8,594 nucleotides of DNA from Deltaproteobacteria bacterium (GTDB taxonomy: Bacteria > Desulfobacterota > Binatia > Binatales > Binataceae), in the NCBI GenBank assembly GCA_021799555.1, contig JAJZAG010000155.1, forward strand, positions 1-8,594. Reading direction: 5' to 3'. Positions within the stretch are counted from its first letter, which is position 1, and every line of letters begins with the position of its first letter. Positions 1 to 5,910 of this stretch are shown piece by piece. The notes beneath the pieces are model-generated. The model did no database searches. It worked only from the letters and a program-made list of their open reading frames with translations, and was not told the DNA's origin. The position numbers and the translations under genes are program-made.

Positions 1-1
1 A

Positions 2-1585
2 ATCGGCGGCGGTATCGCCGGTCTGATGTTTGCGCTTGCCGCTTCCGAGTCAGGCACCGTGACCGTTCTCACCAAGGCCGGCAGCACCGAGGCGAACACA
101 AACTACGCTCAGGGCGGGATTGCCAGTGTGTGGAGCGTCGATGACTCGTTCGCGTCGCATGTCGCCGATACGCTGCGCGCCGGAGCCGGCCTATGCGATC
201 CCCGCGCGGTCGAGAGCATCGTGCGTGATGGTCCCGTAGTCGTACGCGAACTGATTCGGTTCGGTACGCACTTTACGCGAATCGAACACGGGGGCGAAGA
301 CGAGTATGACCTCGGACGCGAGGGCGGTCATAGCCATCGCCGCGTCCTGCACGCGCAGGACCTGACCGGACAGGAGATTATGCGGGCGCTGACGGAAGCC
401 GCGCGCGCGCGAAGCAATATCCGCACGCTCGAAAATCATGTCGCAATCAACCTGCTGGTCGAGAGTCCGTCGGGAGGGCTGCCCGGCGCTTGCTGGGGTG
501 TCTATGCATATGACAAAGCCAGCGGCGCCGTCCGCAAGATTCTCGCGCGCGCCACGCTGCTCGCCACTGGAGGCTCCGGCAAGGTTTATCTTTACACGAC
601 CAATCCCGATATCGCATCGGGCGACGGCGTTGCGATGGCTTATCGCGCGGGAGCACCGGTTGCCAATCTCGAGTTCTACCAGTTTCATCCCACCTGCCTG
701 TTTCATCCCGCAGCAAAGTCATTTCTGATTTCCGAAGCGCTGCGCGGCGAAGGCGCGATTCTGAAGCTTGCGGATGGAACGGCGTTCATGAAGAACTACA
801 CGCCTGACGCCGAATTGGCGCCGCGCGATATCGTCGCCCGCGCAATCGATTCCGAAATGAAGCGGCGCGGCCTCGATTGCGTTTACCTGGATATCAGCCA
901 TCGCGATGCCGACTTCATCCGGGCGCGCTTTCCCAATATCTATCGACGATGCCTCAGCTATGGATTTGATCTCACCAAGGGACCGATTCCGGTGGTTCCC
1001 GCCGCGCACTATATGTGCGGCGGCGTAATGACCGACCTCGAAGCCGCAACCGCGATCCCGCGCCTTTACGCGGCCGGTGAAGTCGCGATGACCGGGCTGC
1101 ACGGCGCGAATCGACTGGCGTCAAACTCGCTGCTCGAGGCCGCAGTAATGGGACGCCGCGCGGCGGGAGCCGCGGCGCGAATGCTCGCCGACGCGGGTGG
1201 AATGCCTCCGGAGTTTCCCGAATGGGATCCGGGCCGCGCGATTCGCAGCGAGGAGCGGGTACTGATCACGCAGAGCTGGGATGAGATTCGCCGCCTGATG
1301 TGGAATTACGTTGGAATCGTGCGCAGTGATCGGCGCCTTGAACGCGCGCTCCGCCGAATCGAATTATTGAAGGAAGAGATTCATTCCTACTACTGGGATC
1401 ACCTGATCGATTCCGACCTTATCGAACTGCGCAACCTTGTCACGATAGCAGAGTTGACGGTCCGGTGCGCGATGTCGCGCCGGGAATCGCGGGGCCTGCA
1501 CTATAATATCGATCATCCCGATCTCGGCGGTCCCGAGTGGATGCGTCCGACCGTGCTGCGGAAACCCGAAAGGTCCAGCGGGTAA
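2..1585 (+). CDS. nadB: L-aspartate oxidase, 5'-truncated at the window edge
   Basis: This FAD-dependent cytosolic enzyme oxidises L-aspartate to iminoaspartate, which NadA condenses with dihydroxyacetone phosphate to quinolinate for NAD synthesis. The open frame already runs at the left edge and begins with the dinucleotide-binding motif IGGGIAGL, so the true start lies just outside; the ATG at 26 is internal to this Rossmann motif and is not the start. Numbering from that internal Met, family signatures are TNYAQGGIA (25-33), the active-site segment GREGGHSHRR (97-106), EFYQFHPT (216-223), PRDIVARAI (266-274), HYMCGG (328-333), and the C-terminal FAD-binding GEVAMTGLHGANRLASNSLLEA (351-372, key residues H359, R363, S366, S368). 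These match the catalytic Glu, His and Arg positions known in E. coli NadB. About 527 codons are visible against about 540 for E. coli, so only a few N-terminal residues are missing. A helical C-terminal domain follows residue about 400. nadA and nadC are not in view. Only 67 bp separate its stop from the convergent clpA stop. Confidence 0.96.
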   Translation: MGGGIAGLMFALAASESGTVTVLTKAGSTEANTNYAQGGIASVWSVDDSFASHVADTLRAGAGLCDPRAVESIVRDGPVVVRELIRFGTHFTRIEHGGEDEYDLGREGGHSHRRVLHAQDLTGQEIMRALTEAARARSNIRTLENHVAINLLVESPSGGLPGACWGVYAYDKASGAVRKILARATLLATGGSGKVYLYTTNPDIASGDGVAMAYRAGAPVANLEFYQFHPTCLFHPAAKSFLISEALRGEGAILKLADGTAFMKNYTPDAELAPRDIVARAIDSEMKRRGLDCVYLDISHRDADFIRARFPNIYRRCLSYGFDLTKGPIPVVPAAHYMCGGVMTDLEAATAIPRLYAAGEVAMTGLHGANRLASNSLLEAAVMGRRAAGAAARMLADAGGMPPEFPEWDPGRAIRSEERVLITQSWDEIRRLMWNYVGIVRSDRRLERALRRIELLKEEIHSYYWDHLIDSDLIELRNLVTIAELTVRCAMSRRESRGLHYNIDHPDLGGPEWMRPTVLRKPERSSG

Positions 1586-1652
1586 GCCTGGAGACACGCC
1601 GCCCGGCCAATCTGATTCTGGAGATCACGCGAAGACGCGGCTGCGCGAGACC

Positions 1653-3995
1653 CTACCCGACCGGTGCGGGCTGCTTTGTGCTTAGATCGCTGTAGGCGAA
1701 CGAGAGGTTGCCGTCGGCGACGTCAACGATCACCTTTCCCCCCTTCGTCAGCCGGCCGAAGAGAACGTCGTCGGCCAGCACGCGGGCGATCTCGTTTTCG
1801 ATGAGGCGGCCGAGGGGTCGCGCGCCAAACCGCGGGTCGTAGCCGCGCTCGGCGAGCCACTTCTTAGCCGCCGCGGTCGTTTCGAGCGCGACCTTCTGCT
1901 TGTCAAGACGATCTTGGAGTTCGGCGAGAAATTTATCGACGACCATTTCGATGATTGGAGGTGAAAGCGGTGCGAACTCGATCGTCGCGGAGAGCCGGTT
2001 GCGAAATTCCGGGCTGAACATCCTATCGATAACCGACTTGGGATTGCCCATCCCGACCCCGCCTTGGAATCCGATTGTTCCGCGCGCCAGTTCCTGCGCA
2101 CCGGCATTTGTGGTCATCACCAGAATTACGTTGCGAAAATCCGCCTTGCGACCGTTGTTATCGGTCAACGTCGCGTGATCCATCACCTGGAGCAAAATGT
2201 TGAACAAGTCAGGATGCGCTTTTTCGATTTCATCAAGCAGCAACACGCAATGCGGCGTTTTGTTTATAGCGTCGGTCAGCAGTCCGCCCTGGTCGAAGCC
2301 AACGTATCCCGGTGGCGCGCCAATTAGCCGCGACACGGTATGGCGCTCCATGTATTCGGACATGTCGAAGCGGATAAACTCCACGCCCATCACCTTGGCG
2401 AGCTGGCGAGCTACCTCGGTCTTGCCGACGCCAGTGGGCCCGGCGAATAAGAACGCCCCGACCGGGCGATCGGGATGGCCAAGTCCCGAACGGGCGAGCT
2501 TGATCGCCCGTGCGACCGCGTCGATCGCGGCGTCCTGCCCGAACACCGCTTGCTTGAGTTCTTCATCGAGGCCCTGCAGACGCGAACGATCGGTGGCTGA
2601 AACCGTGCGTTCCGGAATTTTCGCCATCCGCGCCACCGTCCGCTCGACGTCGCGAACACCGACTGTCACCGGTTCGGACGCACCCTTACCGCGCAGATGG
2701 CCTGCGACGCCGGCTTCATCCATCACGTCGATCGCCTTGTCCGGCAGGAAGCGGTCGTTGATGTAGCGTCCGCTCAGTTCGACCGCGAGCCGAATCGCGG
2801 GCGCCGTGTAGCGCACGTTATGATGCTTCTCGTAGTACGATTTGAGACCGTCGAGAATCTCGACCGTCTCTTCCTGGCTGGGCTCCGGCACGTCGATACG
2901 CTGAAACCTCCGCGCGAGCGCCTTGTCGCGATCGAACGATCGCTTGTATTCCTGGTAGGTCGTCGAACCGATGCATCGCAGCTCGCCCGAGGCGAGCGCG
3001 GGCTTGAGCAGATTCGACGCATCCATCGTCGATCCTGACGCGGCCCCCGCGCCGACTATCGTGTGAATCTCGTCGATAAACAGGATGCGCTTGGGATTTC
3101 CCGCGACCGCCTTAATGACAGCTTTGAGCCGCTGCTCGAAATCGCCGCGGAAGCGCGTCCCCGCCAGCAGCGCGCCCATGTCGAGACCGTACAACTCCAC
3201 TCCCTTGAGCGCGGGCGGCACCTGTCCATGATGAATCGCGAGCGCTAATCCCTCGGCCAACGCGGTCTTACCAACTCCGGCCTCGCCCACAAACACGGGA
3301 TTGTTCTTGCGGCGGCGGAGCAGCACGTGGATCGCGCGCTCGAGTTCGTTTTTGCGTCCGACCAGGGGATCGATTTTTCCCTGCGCCGCACGCTCGGTGA
3401 GATTGATTGCATAGGTTTGCAGCGCCTTGGAGGGGGACAGTTTGCGCTCGCCGTCCTCTTCGCTGTCGCTGTCGGCATGCTCTTCGTCTTCTTCGTCGGC
3501 GTCTTCGTCCACCCCGCCCGCATCCCGGAGTTCGTCCTCTCCAACTTTCGACACGCCATGCGAGATAAAATTAATCACGTCGAAGCGGGCCACGCCCTGC
3601 TCCTGAAGAAAGAACAGCGCCGGCGACTCCGCCTCCTGGAACATCGCGACGAGCACACTGGCGCCGTTGATTTCGTGGCGACCGGCCGATTGGGTGTGGA
3701 CCGCGGCACGCTGGAGCGCACGCTGGACGCCGAGAGCGTAGCGCGGCGCGGCGGTCTCGCCCGGCGGCATCGGTTCGACCTGATCGTTCAGGTAGCGCTC
3801 AAGCTTGCGCCCCAGCACCTCGAGATTGGCGCCGCATCGCTTCAGGATATGGCTCGCCGTCACGTCATGAATCATCGCGTAGAGCAGGTGCTCGAGGCAG
3901 ACGTATTCGTGGCGGCGATTGGCTGCTTCGGTCATCGCAAGCTGCAATGTCACCTGCAGCTCTCGGCTGATCATGATGTTATTGGACGGAGGCAT
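1653..3995 (-). CDS. clpA: ATP-dependent Clp protease ATP-binding subunit ClpA
   Basis: This AAA+ unfoldase forms a hexamer that binds ClpP, unfolds substrates and threads them into the protease; with ClpS it degrades N-degron proteins. The 780-residue product has the full ClpA plan. The Clp-N double repeat spans about 8-150. D1 has Walker A GEAGVGKT (237-244), pore loop GTRFRG (279-284), Walker B ILFIDE (304-309) and arginine-finger segment ARRFQR (361-366). D2 has Walker A GPTGVGKT (519-526), pore loop GYVG (563-566), Walker B VLLLDE (584-589), sensor-1 TTN (628-630) and sensor-2 GARP (724-727). The ClpP-docking tripeptide is IGF (641-643), where E. coli has IGL. There is no ClpB-type middle coiled coil, which argues against ClpB and ClpC. 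The linker at 161-185 is strongly acidic (15 of 25 residues are D or E). Met8 (ATG at 3974) aligns with the E. coli start, so residues 1-7 may not be translated; neither ATG has a classical ribosome-binding site. It lies 30 nt after clpS in the same reading frame and is almost certainly cotranscribed with it. Confidence 0.97.
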   Translation of the reverse strand: MPPSNNIMISRELQVTLQLAMTEAANRRHEYVCLEHLLYAMIHDVTASHILKRCGANLEVLGRKLERYLNDQVEPMPPGETAAPRYALGVQRALQRAAVHTQSAGRHEINGASVLVAMFQEAESPALFFLQEQGVARFDVINFISHGVSKVGEDELRDAGGVDEDADEEDEEHADSDSEEDGERKLSPSKALQTYAINLTERAAQGKIDPLVGRKNELERAIHVLLRRRKNNPVFVGEAGVGKTALAEGLALAIHHGQVPPALKGVELYGLDMGALLAGTRFRGDFEQRLKAVIKAVAGNPKRILFIDEIHTIVGAGAASGSTMDASNLLKPALASGELRCIGSTTYQEYKRSFDRDKALARRFQRIDVPEPSQEETVEILDGLKSYYEKHHNVRYTAPAIRLAVELSGRYINDRFLPDKAIDVMDEAGVAGHLRGKGASEPVTVGVRDVERTVARMAKIPERTVSATDRSRLQGLDEELKQAVFGQDAAIDAVARAIKLARSGLGHPDRPVGAFLFAGPTGVGKTEVARQLAKVMGVEFIRFDMSEYMERHTVSRLIGAPPGYVGFDQGGLLTDAINKTPHCVLLLDEIEKAHPDLFNILLQVMDHATLTDNNGRKADFRNVILVMTTNAGAQELARGTIGFQGGVGMGNPKSVIDRMFSPEFRNRLSATIEFAPLSPPIIEMVVDKFLAELQDRLDKQKVALETTAAAKKWLAERGYDPRFGARPLGRLIENEIARVLADDVLFGRLTKGGKVIVDVADGNLSFAYSDLSTKQPAPVG

Positions 3996-4000
3996 CTGGA

Positions 4001-4015
4001 TTAGCGCCGGCGCAT
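4001..4015 (-). promoter_or_regulatory. Candidate mini-ORF (Met-Arg-Arg-Arg-stop) ahead of clpA
   Basis: Between clpS and clpA on the minus strand, ATG CGC CGG CGC TAA forms a four-codon frame. A GGAG element (4025-4022) lies six bases upstream, normal Shine-Dalgarno spacing, and AAGGAG sits slightly further up in the last clpS codons. Its TAA ends five bases before the clpA ATG, which itself has no good ribosome-binding site. The frame differs from that of both clpS and clpA. The arrangement suggests termination-reinitiation coupling or an attenuating leader. The element is so short that chance is a real alternative; translation has not been shown. Confidence 0.35.
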
Positions 4016-4022
4016 GGCCGGC
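4006..4022 (-). promoter_or_regulatory. GC-rich hairpin in the clpS-clpA spacer
   Basis: Two perfect 6-base arms, GCCGGC (4017-4022) and GCCGGC (4006-4011), flank a 5-base loop (4012-4016). In the minus-strand transcript the stem follows directly on the GGGA that ends just after the clpS stop codon and finishes 10 bases before the clpA ATG. It is not followed by a U-tract, so it is not an intrinsic terminator. It could stabilise mRNA ends, tune ClpA relative to ClpS, or bring the upstream GGAG close to the clpA start when folded. Confidence 0.45.
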
Positions 4023-4025
4023 TCC

Positions 4026-4418
4026 CTACTCCTTTTCCATCACGCACTTCAGGGGATATTCCGCTTGACGCGCCAGATCCTCGACCGTGCGGACTTTGGT
4101 TTCGGCGACCTCGAACGGATACACGCCTGCTACACCCATCCCATTCTGATGTACGTGCAGCATGATACGGGTGGCCTCGGCATGCGGGCGGTGGAACACG
4201 GCTTTCAGAACTTCGACGACGAACTCCATCGGCGTGTAATCGTCGTTGAGCAGGATCACTTTGTACATCGGCGGCTTGGCGGTTTTGGCCCGCGTCTTGG
4301 TCCGCCGCTCGGTGACAGTGCCGGTATCACGGGAATCCCCGCCATCCGCGCCGTCATCGCCGACGCGCGCCGCCGCGCGTCGGGCGGCAATTCGCAGGAT
4401 TTGCGGCTTCGCGATCAT
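4026..4418 (-). CDS. clpS: ATP-dependent Clp protease adaptor ClpS
   Basis: ClpS binds proteins whose N-terminal residue is Leu, Phe, Tyr or Trp and delivers them to ClpA, docking on the ClpA N-domain. The conserved core starts at PPMYKVILLNDDYTPMEFV (49-67, counting from the chosen start), which holds the N-degron pocket Asn58-Asp59-Asp60 and gate Met64, followed by the pocket histidine region MLHVHQNG (86-93; His90 corresponds to E. coli His66), GVYPFEVAETKV (98-109) and the C-terminal PLKCVMEKE. I chose the ATG at 4418 (130 aa) because GGTGAG lies 6 bases upstream and E. coli ClpS is only 106 aa. In-frame ATGs at 4457, 4493 and 4508 would add hydrophobic and unconserved residues and lack well-placed ribosome-binding sites. 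Even so, the N-terminal extension is about 48 residues, rich in Arg, Ala and Lys, about twice the E. coli length. It is the first gene of a clpS-clpA operon. Confidence 0.95.
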   Translation of the reverse strand: MIAKPQILRIAARRAAARVGDDGADGGDSRDTGTVTERRTKTRAKTAKPPMYKVILLNDDYTPMEFVVEVLKAVFHRPHAEATRIMLHVHQNGMGVAGVYPFEVAETKVRTVEDLARQAEYPLKCVMEKE

Positions 4419-4468
4419 CCGATTCTCACCCGCACTTTTCCAGCGTACTGCAGACATCTCCCACAGGA

Positions 4469-4489
4469 GATAGAATATCAAATTAACCG
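4469..4489. promoter_or_regulatory. AT-rich patch with small palindrome between divergent clpS and femAB-like genes
   Basis: The roughly 160-bp spacer between the preferred starts of clpS and the rightward gene contains one clearly AT-rich patch in otherwise GC-rich DNA. It includes TAGAAT (4471-4476), one mismatch from a plus-strand -10 consensus, and the inverted repeat GATA-GAA-TATC (4469-4479). No good -35 partner is visible at 16-18 bp on either strand, so the promoter assignment is tentative. If clpS actually starts at 4493 or 4508, the patch would lie in coding sequence. Confidence 0.25.
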
Positions 4490-4582
4490 CCATGTTAGGG
4501 AGTGCCATCGCGAGCGCGATTTCGGTTTGCTCTGGCGGCCGCGATTGTTACGCTCTGGGCCGAGGGCGCGCACGAGCTGCCG

Positions 4583-5773
4583 ATGAATGATTCGACCGAA
4601 CAAATCGAGGTCGCGATCGTCGAGGGAATTGACCGGATACCGCGAGCCGACTGGGACGCGATTCTCGCGCCCGACGATTCGCCGTTCCTGGAATGGGACT
4701 GGTTGTTCGCGATGGAGCAATCCGGTTCCGCGACGCGAAAAACAGGATGGTCTCCGTACCATATCGTGCTGCGGGATCGCGCCACGCGCCAGATTGTCGC
4801 GGCCTGCCCGTTATATCTCAAATCGCACAGCATGGGTGAATTCGTGTTCGATCACGGATGGGCCGACGCGGCATTACGCGCCGGACTGCGTTACTATCCC
4901 AAGCTTGTTGTTGGTGTGCCGTTCACTCCTCATACCGGACGCCGGCTCCTGACCGCACCGGGCATCGACCGCACCGCAATTGTGCCAATTTTGGCTCAAG
5001 CTCTGACAACCCTGTGCGACGACAACAAGCTATCGTCGGTGCACGTGAACTTTTGCGCCGAGGACGAAGTGCGGGCGCTTGCACAGGCCGGGTTTCTCGA
5101 GCGGTTCGGCTATCAGTACCATTGGCAGAACAGCGGCTTCAAAACCTTCGACGATTACCTGGCGCGGCTCAAGCACAAGCGCCGCGCCGCAGTGCGGCAC
5201 GAACGCGCGGCCGTCGCTGACGCGGCAATTACGGTGAGGGTATTTCATGGTGAGGAAATTCCCGACGCGATATTTCCGGTGATGTACCGCGTCTATCTGT
5301 CAACGATCGAAAAGCTCTACTGGGGCAGGCAATACCTGACCGAACCTTTTTTCACAATCCTTCGCGAGAACTTCAAGCGGAACTTGAGCTTTATCGCCGC
5401 CTACCAGGCGGGCGAGGTGATCGCCGGCGCGATCTGCCTGGAGAAGGCGGGCGTTCTTTACGGACGGTACTGGGGATGCTTTCGCGACGTTCGCTTCCTG
5501 CACTTCGAAGTCTGTTACTATGCCGGGATCGAGCACGCAATCAAGCGCGGCATCGCCCGCTTCGAACCTGGCGCCGGTGGCGAGTACAAATGGCTGCGCG
5601 GTTTCGATCCGGCGCTGACGCGCAGCATGCACTACGTCGCACATCCAGCGCTGCGCAAAGCGATCGCTGATTTCCTCAAGCGCGAACGGCGCGAAGTGCA
5701 ACGCTGGATCGCGGCGGGCAGCGAGCGCTCGCAACTAAAGCCGCCTGCGCCAAGCGACGAGGAGCAGCAGTAG
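4583..5773 (+). CDS. COG3146/DUF482 FemAB-like GNAT-fold acyltransferase family protein
   Basis: This belongs to the family annotated as FemAB-like or 'peptidoglycan biosynthesis' N-acyltransferase (COG3146, PF04339). FemAB relatives use aminoacyl-tRNA or acyl donors, but the reaction of this branch is not established. Family patterns seen (396-aa product) are SPFLEWDWLFAMEQSG (33-48), GWSPYH (55-60), PLYLKSHSMGEFVFD (76-90), YYPKL (104-108), PFTPHTGRRLL soon after, a basic segment LKHKRRAAVRHER mid-protein, HFEVCYY (307-313) and the hallmark EPGAGGEYKWLRGF (328-341), which in many relatives reads EPGAQGEHK. No signal peptide or membrane helix is apparent from this start, so a cytoplasmic location is likely. 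The frame opens earlier at a GTG (4502), but that would run into the ClpS upstream region and its RBS is too close, so the ATG at 4583 is preferred. It has only weak purine-rich sequence upstream. The C-terminal tail is charged (about 40 residues). It is probably transcribed alone. Confidence 0.85.
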   Translation: MNDSTEQIEVAIVEGIDRIPRADWDAILAPDDSPFLEWDWLFAMEQSGSATRKTGWSPYHIVLRDRATRQIVAACPLYLKSHSMGEFVFDHGWADAALRAGLRYYPKLVVGVPFTPHTGRRLLTAPGIDRTAIVPILAQALTTLCDDNKLSSVHVNFCAEDEVRALAQAGFLERFGYQYHWQNSGFKTFDDYLARLKHKRRAAVRHERAAVADAAITVRVFHGEEIPDAIFPVMYRVYLSTIEKLYWGRQYLTEPFFTILRENFKRNLSFIAAYQAGEVIAGAICLEKAGVLYGRYWGCFRDVRFLHFEVCYYAGIEHAIKRGIARFEPGAGGEYKWLRGFDPALTRSMHYVAHPALRKAIADFLKRERREVQRWIAAGSERSQLKPPAPSDEEQQ

Positions 5774-5910
5774 CGTCACCCTCGATTCCCACGGTCTCAA
5801 CGGCACGGCGCGCATCATCGATCTTGTGCGGTTGCGCTGGATTAATTTCAGCGACGTCGAATCCGACCATTGCGGCGCGAAGAACGAACGGCAAGCCACC
5901 CCAGGCCTGC

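Noticed and set aside
1653..3995. Reading clpA as ClpB or ClpC
   Set aside because: No ClpB middle coiled-coil domain, an IGF ClpP-docking loop is present, sequence follows ClpA throughout, and clpS lies directly upstream.
3327..4004. Long plus-strand open frame (225 codons) opposite the start of clpA
   Set aside because: It is fully antisense to the highly conserved ClpA N-domain and linker, has no recognisable motifs, and arises from high-GC codon bias.
4502..4582. GTG start for the femAB-like gene giving a signal-peptide-like N-terminus
   Set aside because: The purine tract AGGGA abuts the GTG with no spacing, the extra 27 residues match no family feature I recognise, and family homology begins after the ATG at 4583.
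4492..4590. 32-codon plus-strand ORF whose TGA overlaps the start of the femAB-like gene
   Set aside because: The only Shine-Dalgarno-like AGGAGA is over 20 bases away, and the peptide looks like random GC-rich translation; overlap alone is weak evidence.
5857..5864. TCGAATCC, resembling a tRNA T-loop
   Set aside because: The flanks do not form a T-stem and there is no anticodon or D-arm structure in the preceding 60 bases.
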